Assembly: GCA_934667105.1 (NCBI GenBank)
Contig: CAKULG010000019.1
Span: 1-49,796 of the forward strand
Direction of reading: 5' to 3'
Length of the DNA stretch: 49,796 nt
Source of the DNA: an uncultured Clostridia bacterium
GTDB taxonomy: Bacteria > Bacillota > Clostridia > Christensenellales > Aristaeellaceae
Part shown: in pieces, positions 7,905 through 15,963 of the stretch
How positions within the stretch are numbered: position 1 is the first letter of the stretch
Layout of the letters: each line of letters starts with the position of its first letter
Notes under the pieces: model-generated
Databases searched by the model: none
What the model saw: only the letters and a program-made list of their open reading frames with translations
Told to the model about the DNA's origin: nothing
Made by a program: the position numbers and the translations under genes

Positions 7905-8789
7905 ATAATACATAGGTAACACGGAAGCAAAGAAAAAAGAGAACTCATGTGGTAAGATAGCAGTGCCAACAAACCAGCCACCACAGAGGAGTTCTCCATG
8001 GACAGAATAACACAGGAAGCGTACTATCGTCAACGGGTATTGAAATATGCGGCGAAGCACGGGGTAACGAAGGCGGCAGAGCGGTACAGGCTGAGCCGCA
8101 AGACGGTTCACAAGTGGAAGGGGCGATATGACGGCACGATTGAGTCGCTGAAGAATCGAAGCCGTGCGCCGCTGCACTCGCCCTTGAAGCAAAGCGACTG
8201 GGAAATCCAGCTGGTGCAGCGATACGCAAAAAAGTATCCGCGCGACCTGCTGCTGGGCTATGAAAAGGCGCAGAAGCGCGGCTACGTCAGGAGCTACGGC
8301 TGCTTCAAGCGAACGGCCTCGAAGCTCAAGCCGCCCGAGAAGAAGAAGCGCACCCGGCAGAACAAGCCGTATGAACGCGCGGCATATCCTGGTCAGAAGC
8401 TCCAGGTGGACGTGAAATTCGTCCCGTCCGCCAGCACCGGACGGATGAGCTGCGCTTCTACCGGCACATGCGGATGTACAGCCTGGAGGACGGCAGGAAG
8501 CAGCTGGCGGTATACCAGCGGCAATCCAACGACCACATCATGACGTGCCTGGGCATGCAGTCGCCCAACCAGGTGCTGGCAAAATACGCCGGCGTCATGT
8601 GGTAAAGCCTGCGGGCACAGGCGCGCAGCAAGATAAAGTATCCAAGGCTGTTCGGCATGCCTTGCCGAACAGCCCCCTCCCATTGTACTTCTTTCTTACC
8701 ACAGTCAAGGTCAGGTCGTATTTGCTTCGCAAATCTCCACCTTTCCCTTGACTGTGTTCTCTGTGCTTTGTGTAACCTATGTTTGACGC
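7905..8789 (+). mobile_element. Non-autonomous insertion sequence remnant, left copy
   Basis: The element is about 885 bp. Short imperfect terminal inverted repeats share ACATAGGT (7910-7917) and ACCTATGT (8775-8782). It carries an integrase-core transposase gene with an internal deletion, so it cannot move unaided. After the gene lie two hairpins: GGCTGTTCGGCA with its complement (8647-8675) and a larger one closed by CAGTCAAGG / CCTTGACTG (8703-8754). The inner end differs from the right copy (40654-41538) at four bases, so the two are distinct copies. The exact outer limit is uncertain by a few bases, and I found no clear target duplication. Confidence 0.75.
7998..8605 (+). pseudogene. Transposase (IS481/IS3-like integrase core), internally deleted
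   Basis: The first 145 residues are intact. They comprise a helix-turn-helix (Val-Thr-Lys-Ala-Ala-Glu-Arg-Tyr-Arg-Leu-Ser-Arg-Lys-Thr-Val), a basic linker and the start of the integrase core ending Leu-Gln-Val-Asp-Val-Lys-Phe-Val-Pro, which holds the first catalytic Asp. Near 8430 the reading switches frame and resumes with the normal C-terminal end (Arg-Phe-Tyr-Arg-His, then Met-Gln-Ser-Pro-Asn-Gln-Val-Leu), stopping at TAA 8603-8605. The middle of the catalytic domain, with the second Asp and the Glu, is missing. The gene is dead, and the same deletion is present in the right copy. The in-frame product would be a nonsense-tailed 181-residue protein. It could still bind the element's ends, but that is speculation. 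Confidence 0.85.
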
Positions 8790-8826
8790 GGATACAGAAA
8801 ATCCCTTTTCCTGGCAAGGTTATATA

Positions 8827-8855
8827 TTGCAAAAAATGGGCGGATATGGTATGCT
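8827..8855 (+). promoter_or_regulatory. Probable argS promoter
   Basis: TTGCAA (8827-8832), a 17-bp spacer and TATGCT (8850-8855) lie just inside the core, 37 bp beyond the IS end and 36 bp before the argS start. The match is moderate. Confidence 0.5.
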
Positions 8856-8890
8856 TAAGTGCATAGCATTTGAGGAGGATGAGCGCTTTT

Positions 8891-10603
8891 ATGGATATGA
8901 AGCAGCGCATTGCCGCCCTGGTGGGCGAGATGATTGAAAAGGCCTATCCACAGGCCCAGGGCCTGCCGGAGGATTTGGCCGCCCTGCTGGAGGTGCCCCC
9001 GGAAAAAAGCATGGGGGATTATGCCTTCCCCTGTTTTAAGCTGTCCAAGGCCCTGCGTATGGGCCCGCCCATGATCGCCAAGAAGCTTTCCGAGGCGGCG
9101 GCGCATCCCGAAATCGCCCGGGTGGAATGCGTGGGCGGCTATTTGAATTTCTTTTTCAACCGGGAAAATTTCGCCCGGGAAATGCTGGCCGCGATTATGG
9201 CCGCGCCCGAGCGCTGGGGTAGCGGCACTGAGGGCGCGGGGAAAACCGTGGTGCTGGATTATTCCAGCATCAATATTGCCAAGCGCTTCCATATCGGTCA
9301 CCTCAGCACCACCATGATCGGCAATTCCCTGTGCCGCATTTATAACTTCCTGGGCTGGCACACCGTGTCCGTCAACCATCTGGGCGATTGGGGCACGCAG
9401 TTTGGCAAAATGATTTGCGCCTATAAAAAATGGGGCGATAAGGAAGAAGTGGAAAAGGGCGGCGTGGACGCGATGACCGCCCTGTATGTGCGCTTCCATG
9501 AGGAGGCCGAAAAGAATCCGGAATTGGAAAACGAGGGCCGCGCCTGGTTTAAGAAGATTGAGGATGGCGATCCCGAGGCGCTGGAGATTTTTAATTGGTT
9601 TAAGGACGTCACCCTCAAGGACGCCAGCCGCGTATATGAAAAGCTGGGCGTGCAATTCGATTATTACACGGGCGAAAGCTTCTATCACGACAAGACCGAC
9701 CGCGTGGTGAACGAACTGCGGGAAAAGGGCCTGCTGACGGAGAGCGACGGCGCGCAGGTGGTGGATTTGAGCGACGACAATATGCCACCCTGCCTGATCC
9801 TCAAGAGCGACGGCACCACCATTTACGCCACCCGCGATCTGGCGGCCATCTTCTACCGCAAGGATACCTTCCGCTTTGATAAGTGCCTCTACGTTGTGGC
9901 TTATCAGCAGGATCTCCATTTCCGCCAGGTGTTCCGCGTGGTGGAGAAGATGGGCTATCCCTGGGCCAAGGACGAATTGGTGCATGTGGCCTTCGGTATG
10001 GTCAGCTACGAGGGCCAGAGCCTGTCCACCCGCAAGGGCCATGTGCTGTATCTGGACGAGCTGCTGGACCGCGCGGTGGAAAAGGCGTTGGCCATTATTA
10101 AAGAAAAATCCCCGAACCTTGAAAATAAAGAAGAAGTGGCCCGCCAGGTGGGCGTGGGCGCGGTGATTTATTCCGATCTGCAAAACAGCCGCATCAAGGA
10201 TATTGATTTCTGGTGGGATCGGGCGCTGAATTTCGACGGCGAAACGGGCCCCTATGTGCAATACACCTACGCCCGGTGCTGCTCTGTGCTGCGCAAGGCC
10301 CCGGCCGGGCTGCCCGCCCCCGATTACGCCGCCCTCACCGACGACGAGGCCCAGGCGCTGCTTCGGCTGCTCTCCCGCTTCCCCGAGGCGGTAAGCGAGG
10401 CCTGCCTGCGCAACGAGCCCTCTATCGTCACCCGCGCCGCCACGGAAATCGCCAAGGCGTATAATAAATTTTACTACGAGCATCGCATCCTGGATGAAAA
10501 CCCCGCCGCCACGGCCGCGCGCCTGGAATTGACCCGTGCTTCCGCCCAGGTGATTAAAACGGGCCTGTATCTGATCGGCCTTTCGGCCCCCGAAAGAATG
10601 TAA
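8891..10603 (+). CDS. argS: Arginyl-tRNA synthetase
   Basis: This class I synthetase attaches arginine to tRNA-Arg in the cytoplasm. The product of about 570 residues has the N-terminal Arg-tRNA recognition domain (Gly-Asp-Tyr-Ala-Phe-Pro-Cys-Phe-Lys-Leu-Ser-Lys is typical). The HIGH motif is Phe-His-Ile-Gly-His-Leu-Ser-Thr-Thr near residue 140. A KMSKS-like loop reads Leu-Ser-Thr-Arg-Lys-Gly, and the DALR anticodon domain is at the end (Ala-Tyr-Asn-Lys-Phe-Tyr-Tyr-Glu-His-Arg). The longest frame begins at a TTG inside the ribosome site, and the ATG at 8879 touches that site. The ATG at 8891, 13 bases past AGGAGG, fits better and gives a normal N-terminus (Met-Asp-Met-Lys-Gln-Arg-Ile). It ends at a terminator, so it is transcribed apart from dapF. 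Confidence 0.95.
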   Translation: MDMKQRIAALVGEMIEKAYPQAQGLPEDLAALLEVPPEKSMGDYAFPCFKLSKALRMGPPMIAKKLSEAAAHPEIARVECVGGYLNFFFNRENFAREMLAAIMAAPERWGSGTEGAGKTVVLDYSSINIAKRFHIGHLSTTMIGNSLCRIYNFLGWHTVSVNHLGDWGTQFGKMICAYKKWGDKEEVEKGGVDAMTALYVRFHEEAEKNPELENEGRAWFKKIEDGDPEALEIFNWFKDVTLKDASRVYEKLGVQFDYYTGESFYHDKTDRVVNELREKGLLTESDGAQVVDLSDDNMPPCLILKSDGTTIYATRDLAAIFYRKDTFRFDKCLYVVAYQQDLHFRQVFRVVEKMGYPWAKDELVHVAFGMVSYEGQSLSTRKGHVLYLDELLDRAVEKALAIIKEKSPNLENKEEVARQVGVGAVIYSDLQNSRIKDIDFWWDRALNFDGETGPYVQYTYARCCSVLRKAPAGLPAPDYAALTDDEAQALLRLLSRFPEAVSEACLRNEPSIVTRAATEIAKAYNKFYYEHRILDENPAATAARLELTRASAQVIKTGLYLIGLSAPERM

Positions 10604-10615
10604 AAAATCGCCTGG

Positions 10616-10654
10616 AAAAAGCCCAGGTTTTCGCGGCGAACGCCGGGGCTTTTT
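10616..10654 (+). terminator. argS terminator
   Basis: AAAAAGCCC pairs with GGGCTTTTT around a GC-rich inner part; a T5 run ends the element. It begins 12 bases after the argS stop. Confidence 0.8.
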
Positions 10655-10725
10655 CAACAGGTATGGAACCTTTGCTTCGGGCGCAACATAATTAGAAGCA
10701 GCACAGAAAAAGGGGAGGCGGCGGC

Positions 10726-11562
10726 ATGCGGTTTACCAAAATGCAGGGAATAGGCAACGATTACATTTATGTGAATTGCTTTGAAGAAGTGGTGCATGAC
10801 CCCGCGCGGCTGGCGCTGGTGATGTCCCGGCCCCATTTCGGGGTGGGCGCGGACGGCCTGGTGCTTATTGAGCCGTCGGATACGGCGGATTTCGCCATGC
10901 GTATTTTTAACGCCGACGGCAGCGAGGCGGAAATGTGCGGCAACGCCAGCCGGTGCATCGGCAAATATGTCTACGAGCGGGGGCTCACCCGCAAAACGGA
11001 ACTGACCCTGGAAACCAAGGGCGGCCTAAAGCAATTGTGGCTGACGGTGGAAAATGGAAAGGTGTCCCGGGTGCGGGTGGATATGGGCACGCCGGAACTG
11101 AACCCGCGGAATATCCCGGTGAATTTGCCGGGAGAAATCGTGCTGCGCCACCGGCTGCAAATTCTGGGACAGACCTGGTTTATCACCTGCGTGAATATGG
11201 GCAATCCCCACGCGGTGCTGTTCGTGCGCGATCCCGAGGTTATCGACGTGCCCGAAATCGGTCCCATGATCGAGCATCATCCCCTGTTTCCCCGGCGCAC
11301 CAATGTGGAATTTGTGCGGGTGATCGATCGGGGTGTGCTGCAAATGCGCGTGTGGGAACGGGGCGCGGGGGAGACGCTGGCCTGCGGCACGGGCGCGTGC
11401 GCTTCGCTGGTGGCGGCCGTGCTGGCCGGGCTCAGCGATCGCACCGTGCAGATGAAGCTGTCGGGCGGAAATCTGCAATTGCATTGGAACGCGGATGATA
11501 ATCATGTGTACCAGACCGGGCCCGCCGCCTTTGTTTTCGACGGGGAATGGCTGGAGGATTAA
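10726..11562 (+). CDS. dapF: Diaminopimelate epimerase
   Basis: DapF converts LL- to meso-diaminopimelate, the last step before lysine and the peptidoglycan cross-link residue. It has 278 residues, the usual length. Both catalytic cysteines are visible: Glu-Met-Cys-Gly-Asn-Ala-Ser-Arg-Cys near residue 72 and Leu-Ala-Cys-Gly-Thr-Gly-Ala-Cys-Ala near residue 222. They sit in the two mirror-image halves of the fold. The N-terminus Met-Arg-Phe-Thr-Lys-Met-Gln-Gly-Ile-Gly-Asn-Asp-Tyr is also typical. GGGGAGG lies 8 bases before the ATG. It is followed after 123 bases by dapL, which makes its substrate, so the two form a pathway pair. Confidence 0.97.
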   Translation: MRFTKMQGIGNDYIYVNCFEEVVHDPARLALVMSRPHFGVGADGLVLIEPSDTADFAMRIFNADGSEAEMCGNASRCIGKYVYERGLTRKTELTLETKGGLKQLWLTVENGKVSRVRVDMGTPELNPRNIPVNLPGEIVLRHRLQILGQTWFITCVNMGNPHAVLFVRDPEVIDVPEIGPMIEHHPLFPRRTNVEFVRVIDRGVLQMRVWERGAGETLACGTGACASLVAAVLAGLSDRTVQMKLSGGNLQLHWNADDNHVYQTGPAAFVFDGEWLED

Positions 11563-11581
11563 GCGAAGCGGGCGCTCCGCG

Positions 11582-11615
11582 GGCGGCAGAAACTGCGCCG
11601 GGGCGGCCTTTTTTC
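11582..11615 (+). terminator. Weak terminator or attenuator between dapF and dapL
   Basis: GGCGGCAG can pair with CTGCGCC (one bulge), and a T6 run follows after a GC-rich gap. The spacing between stem and T-run is poor, so it may only lower read-through into dapL. Confidence 0.35.
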
Positions 11616-11685
11616 AAAAAAATGTTTCGGCCCGCAGGGAGAGGCGCTCAGCCCTCCCGTGCGCTGGCAGGAAGGGAGGCTTTTC

Positions 11686-12894
11686 ATGAAAATCAATTCG
11701 GCCCTTAACCAGATGCCCGCCGGGTATTTGTTCGCGGAGGTGGCCCAGCGTGTGAAGGCCTATGCCGCCGCGCACCCGGAGCAGGAAATTCTTCGCCTGG
11801 GCATTGGGGACGTTACCCGCCCCTTGGCCCCCGCCGTGACGGAGGCTTTCGCCGCTGCCGCCCGGGAGATGGGCACGCCGGAGGGGTTTCGCGGCTATGG
11901 GCCGGATTTTGGGTATGATTTTCTGATTTCCGCCATCCAGGAGCAGGATTACGCCCCCCGGGGCGTGGCGCTGGAAAAGGAGGAAATTTTCATTTCCGAT
12001 GGGGCTAAGAGCGATGTGGGCAATTTGCAGGAGTTGTTCGCCCCGGACGCAGCCGTGGCCGTCACCGATCCCGTCTATCCCGTTTATGTGGATTCCAACG
12101 CCATGGCCGGGCGGCTGGGGACGTATACGGCGGGGCGCTGGAGCCGCCTGACCTATCTTCCCTGCAATGCGGAAAACGGCTTCGTTCCTCCTCTGCCCGC
12201 CGCGCCGGTGGACGTGCTGTATCTTTGCTACCCCAATAACCCCACCGGTACGGTGCTGAATTTTCAGCAGCTGCGGGCCTTTGTGGATTGGGCGCGGGCG
12301 CATCAGGCCCTGATTATCTATGACGCGGCCTACAAGGCCTTTATCACCGAGGAGGATGTGCCCCGGAGTATTTATGAAATTCCCGGGGCACGGGAATGCG
12401 CTATCGAATGCTGCTCCTTCTCCAAGACAGCCGGATTCACAGGCGTGCGCTGCGCCTACACCGTGGTGCCCAAGGCGCTGCAATATGGGGGCGCATCGCT
12501 GAATCGGCTGTGGGGGCGGCGGCAGGCCACCAAGTTTAACGGCGTGTCCTATCCCGTTCAGCGGGCGGCGGCGGCGGTGTTTACCCCCGAAGGGAAACGG
12601 CAAATTCAGGAAAACATTTCCTATTATCTGGAAAACGCACGCCTGATTCGGGAGGGCCTGGGGGCAATGGGCCTGCGGATTTTCGGCGGGGTGAACGCGC
12701 CGTATATCTGGATGCAAACGCCGGGAAAAATGAAAAGCTGGGATTTCTTCGATCTGCTGCTAGCGCGCGCCCAGGTGGTGGGCACGCCGGGAGAGGGCTT
12801 CGGCCCCTCCGGAGAGGGCTATTTCCGCCTTACCGCCTTTAACACCCGGGAAAACACCCGGGCGGCCTTGGCGCGCATTCAGGAAGCGTTATAG
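11686..12894 (+). CDS. dapL: LL-diaminopimelate aminotransferase
   Basis: DapL is a PLP enzyme that turns tetrahydrodipicolinate into LL-diaminopimelate in one step with glutamate as amino donor, bypassing the acylated route. The 402-residue protein shows Leu-Gly-Ile-Gly-Asp-Val-Thr near residue 40, Phe-Arg-Gly-Tyr-Gly-Pro, the Asn-Asn-Pro-Thr-Gly motif near residue 180 and the PLP lysine in Ser-Phe-Ser-Lys-Thr-Ala-Gly-Phe-Thr-Gly-Val-Arg near residue 246. A frame extension to 11659 has no ribosome site; the ATG at 11686, after GGGAGG, gives the family N-terminus. It follows dapF, the next enzyme of the pathway. A strong terminator follows. Confidence 0.96.
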   Translation: MKINSALNQMPAGYLFAEVAQRVKAYAAAHPEQEILRLGIGDVTRPLAPAVTEAFAAAAREMGTPEGFRGYGPDFGYDFLISAIQEQDYAPRGVALEKEEIFISDGAKSDVGNLQELFAPDAAVAVTDPVYPVYVDSNAMAGRLGTYTAGRWSRLTYLPCNAENGFVPPLPAAPVDVLYLCYPNNPTGTVLNFQQLRAFVDWARAHQALIIYDAAYKAFITEEDVPRSIYEIPGARECAIECCSFSKTAGFTGVRCAYTVVPKALQYGGASLNRLWGRRQATKFNGVSYPVQRAAAAVFTPEGKRQIQENISYYLENARLIREGLGAMGLRIFGGVNAPYIWMQTPGKMKSWDFFDLLLARAQVVGTPGEGFGPSGEGYFRLTAFNTRENTRAALARIQEAL

Positions 12895-12935
12895 AGCCGC
12901 CTGAGAACGGCGCAGAATAAAAAATGAATCCGTAT

Positions 12936-12971
12936 GCGGGGCGTCGCTCCTTGAGCCGTCGCCCCGCGTTT
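12936..12971 (+). terminator. dapL terminator
   Basis: GCGGGGCG and GCTC pair with GAGC and CGCCCCGC around a CTT loop, followed by GTTTTC. It lies about 40 bases after the dapL stop, just before the remnant of foreign DNA. Confidence 0.75.
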
Positions 12972-12981
12972 TCATACATGA

Positions 12982-14172
12982 TACGAAAACGGCGGCGCCT
13001 ATTTCGCCGCGCATCCGGAAGCCGATCTGACCGCGACGATGGAGAAAATGAAGCGCGGGCTGCTTGCATACGGGCAGGGGAAAACGGATGTGGCGACGGC
13101 GCTGAAGAAGGAGGGGCTTTCCGCGCCCCGAGCGGGCACGCACACGATGTATGTGATGAGCTACATCGGGCAGCAGGCGGCACTGCTGGAGGAGCAGGGG
13201 CGGAAGTATAGTATTTCCGAAAAGCATGCCGAAAAGTATGATTATGAAAAATCCTTTGCGGAGCAGGTGGAAGATTATGAAAATGGAATTCTACCTGAAT
13301 ATGACACGCTCTTGCTCGGCAGAACGCCGAAAATTTTGAACAAAATCGGAATAAGCGATTTGCCCATGACGATCAGCCAGAGCCATGTTGACTACATGCT
13401 GAACGGAAAAGAGGCAGGCACAAACGACGACCACATTTTCAACCGCGACACAATAAAAAAACTGCCGGAGTTGATTGCAGATCCGGTAGCGGTAATTGAA
13501 TCAAGAACACGTGGGGAAAGCAGCGTGGTTGTGGTTATCGACGCGAAAAGCGAGAACGGGAAAAACGCCATTGCGGCCATTGAAATAAATGGACATGGAA
13601 TACTGAATGGAAAGAATATCGACAGCAACGCGGTTACTTCAGTTTATGGAAAAAACAATACGCTAAAATTGCTGAAGGAGGCGATGGAGAAAGAAAACGG
13701 AGTATTCTTCATAAAAAAAGTAGAGGCTCAATCGTTGATGGACGCTGGCGGGGTCCAATTCCCCGTGAGTTTCCATCAGGACGGCCTCATTCATAGTATA
13801 TTCGACGCGGGAGTATCTGTCAAGAAGAAATATATGGAACAGACGGATACAAGGCAATTCAAACGCTGGTTTCGCGGGAGCGAGGCGGTGAACGCGGACG
13901 GAACGCCGAAAGTATTCTACCATGGAACGCCCAACGGGACGTTCAACACCTTTAGAAACTGGCAATATTTCACGGAAAACAAGGCGTATGCGGATGGATA
14001 CCAAAACCAGGGGGCCAGCAGCAACGGATACAAGAAAACGGCGGAAAACAAGAAAACATACGCGGTGTATTTGCAGACGGGTAAAATGCGCTGCAGGGGA
14101 CGGGGGTTACAGAAGATCTTCCAGCCAATGCCGCCAATTTCCGTCGGACTCGGGCTGAGACAGCTGCTTTAG
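12982..14172 (+). pseudogene. Fragment of a mobile-element polyvalent toxin protein (nuclease-like plus ART-like domains)
   Basis: The frame is open from 12982, just after a stop, with no ribosome site; the first ATG is 13039. The N-terminal part resembles the helical linkers of phage and conjugative-element large polyvalent proteins. A middle region (about residues 90-270 from 13039) reads like the phage barnase/EndoU/ColicinE5-like nuclease domain of MuF-type proteins: Asp-His-Ile-Phe-Asn-Arg-Asp, then two Val-rich strands. It is followed by the start of an ADP-ribosyltransferase-like module: Phe-Lys-Arg-Trp-Phe-Arg-Gly-Ser, then Val-Phe-Tyr-His-Gly-Thr. The homology stops near 14100 and the last 20 residues run into the convergent gene, so both ends are cut. 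The stretch is visibly richer in A than its neighbours, a sign of transfer. Domain names rest on recalled family patterns. Confidence 0.6.
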
Positions 14173-15654
14173 TGCGTTTTGAAGATTCTCAATAGGAATC
14201 TGAGCGGCCTCTTTTTCAAGAGCGCTGATTGTATCGGCCCACCAGCCCGCATCCTCCATAAAGCGGGAGACAAAGATCTGGCGCTCCTGGGGAGTCAGCT
14301 GGGTGAGGGAATAGAAATCGACATAGGCCCAGGAAACCTGAGGCGGATCGACAATACTTATTTCCAGGCCAGCGCCGAAGCGTTCGTTGATTGACCGCTG
14401 GAAGATTTGCAGGAATTCCGCCTTGCTCTGGGCGCGGTTGGCCATGGCCTCGATGCCTTCGCCGCCGTCCTCCCGGGCCATTTCCAGCAGCACGTCTTTA
14501 TCCAGGCCGTAAGCGTCGCAGACGTTCTGAAGGATGCTTTCATATTCCGGCCAATGGGCGGCGGCCGTTTCATCGCCGGGGGCGGCTTCTTCATCTGGGG
14601 CGAACGCCGCTTCAATGGCGGCAAAGTACTGATCGCCCTGGCTAAGCGCCTCGTCCAGATCAAGATCCTGGGGAGCGATCAGGAAACCGGCGCAGATACT
14701 CCGGGTTGTTGCGGCGGCATACAGGGCGTTCAGATTGGGATAGAGTTGAATTTCCATTTTTACGCCCAGGGAAAGCAGCACGGTCTGGGCTTCCTTGAGT
14801 ACCTGCTCATGAATGCCCGCCAGGGTGCCCGCCTTAATGGAGGTGTTTTTCAGCTTTGCATAATCCACGTCGGGATCTCGCCCGTCGCCGGGGGTATCCG
14901 TCACATGGATCAGGCCGCCCCAGTTTTCCTCAATGGCGTTCACCATCTGCTGGGAGGTTTGCACTGCGCCCAGGGCTTTAAAGGCGCTGAGGGTTTGGTA
15001 GGGGCTGATGAGATAGCGATAATATTGTTGGGCGGGCTTCGCGCCGTATCGAGCGGTTATGGCCGCCGCCGTTTTGGTGGTCAGGCTGATTGTGTATACA
15101 TTGTCGCAATGCTCGAATTGGGGCAGCCCGTTTGCATTTATTATAGCCGGAGCGCTGAAATCATCGGCGAATCCCAGGCGCAGGACGAAGCGATTACGGC
15201 CCTCGCCGGTCAGGGCCGAGGGAAGGGTGGCGTAAATATAGTATTCCACCGTCTGCAGGGGTGAAACCTCGGTAAAGAAATCCGTACCATTTGGGGCGAA
15301 GGCTGCGGCGGAGGCGGCGTAGGAATACTGACCGTCGTATTCAAAGGCGGCGTATAGGCAGCGGATATCCACCGGCTGGGCGGAAAGGTTGGTAAAGCGC
15401 CCCGTGACATAAAAAAACGGAGAGCCGTCGTCATTGCTGTAATACCAATAGGGGCCGCCGGGCGCTTCGCCGCGGAAGGGGTTCAGCATTTCCGTCTGGC
15501 CGCAGCCTTCCAGCGTCAAGCGGCAGGATTTCAGCAGAATGGAGTCCCCTATATAAAGCCGCGCCTCTTCCATCTGGGTTTCAGCGACGGCGGGCGCGGC
15601 CGTCAGCGGCAGCGCGAGGGCCAGGCACAGCAGCAACGCGAAAAATTTTTTCAT
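14107..15654 (-). CDS. Secreted protein of unknown function
   Basis: This 515-residue protein has a clear Sec signal peptide (Met-Lys-Lys, a Leu/Ala core, cleavage near Ala-Val-Ala-Glu at residue 24) and no lipobox, sortase signal or other membrane segment. After the signal comes a beta-rich region of about 180 residues with aromatic strands, resembling extracellular binding modules of the DUF4352 kind. The rest is helical and acidic, with a central Glu/Asp/Ala-rich stretch. I do not recognise an enzyme motif. Gene order gives little help: foreign remnant on one side, glycyl radical enzyme gene on the other, the latter on the same strand but 309 bases away behind hairpins. The ribosome site is weak (GGGG). 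The 3' end is overrun by the convergent remnant frame. Confidence 0.7.
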   Translation of the reverse strand: MKKFFALLLCLALALPLTAAPAVAETQMEEARLYIGDSILLKSCRLTLEGCGQTEMLNPFRGEAPGGPYWYYSNDDGSPFFYVTGRFTNLSAQPVDIRCLYAAFEYDGQYSYAASAAAFAPNGTDFFTEVSPLQTVEYYIYATLPSALTGEGRNRFVLRLGFADDFSAPAIINANGLPQFEHCDNVYTISLTTKTAAAITARYGAKPAQQYYRYLISPYQTLSAFKALGAVQTSQQMVNAIEENWGGLIHVTDTPGDGRDPDVDYAKLKNTSIKAGTLAGIHEQVLKEAQTVLLSLGVKMEIQLYPNLNALYAAATTRSICAGFLIAPQDLDLDEALSQGDQYFAAIEAAFAPDEEAAPGDETAAAHWPEYESILQNVCDAYGLDKDVLLEMAREDGGEGIEAMANRAQSKAEFLQIFQRSINERFGAGLEISIVDPPQVSWAYVDFYSLTQLTPQERQIFVSRFMEDAGWWADTISALEKEAAQIPIENLQNALKQLSQPESDGNWRHWLEDLL

Positions 15655-15963
15655 GGGAAAACGCCCCTTTCATCCGACAAGCTTTTTTAATCATACCATG
15701 AAACACGACAAATGAAAAGGGAAATATAAAATATGCGGCCGAATTGTTCGCCCTGGCCTCCCCCAAAAGGGCGGTGTGTTCCCGGGCGGCTGTCCGTAAT
15801 TTTAAGTTAATACAGGGGGCGCAGAAAACTGCGCCCCCTGTACGTTGTGTCTCGTTGGGCTTTTCTCTCCCTTCCTCCGTCCCAGGCGGCGGAGGCTTTT
15901 GGCCTCCTTCGGGAAAGCTGGAGGGAAAAAGAAATTTGCTTGTTTCTCCGCCGACGGGGAAGC
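15655..15963 (-). other. Intergenic region with terminator-like hairpins
   Basis: This 309-bp gap follows the glycyl radical enzyme gene. It holds a perfect 14-bp palindrome, TACAGGGGGCGCAG around AAAA (15811-15842), without a T-run, and a small stem GGAGGC / GCCTCC (15891-15907). Together they probably end or process the operon transcript. A TATGAT near 15697 could be the -10 site of the secreted-protein gene, but no good -35 is present. I see no gene. Confidence 0.5.

Larger units (their letters stand above)
1..8754. repeat. Left arm of a giant inverted repeat
   Basis: This stretch is the reverse complement of 40689-49442, and paired positions sum to 49443. All coding regions in the two arms give identical proteins, and every intergenic site I compared also matches. 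Identity stops inside the IS element, where positions 8755, 8757, 8761 and 8764 differ from their partners. Past the IS end at 8789 the two sides are unrelated (argS here, clpB there). The arm may be a real inverted duplication, the trace of core inversion between IS copies, or an assembly artefact. Confidence 0.97.

Noticed and set aside
8855..10657. 600-residue frame antisense to argS
   Set aside because: Shadow frame with biased composition; argS has all class I synthetase motifs.
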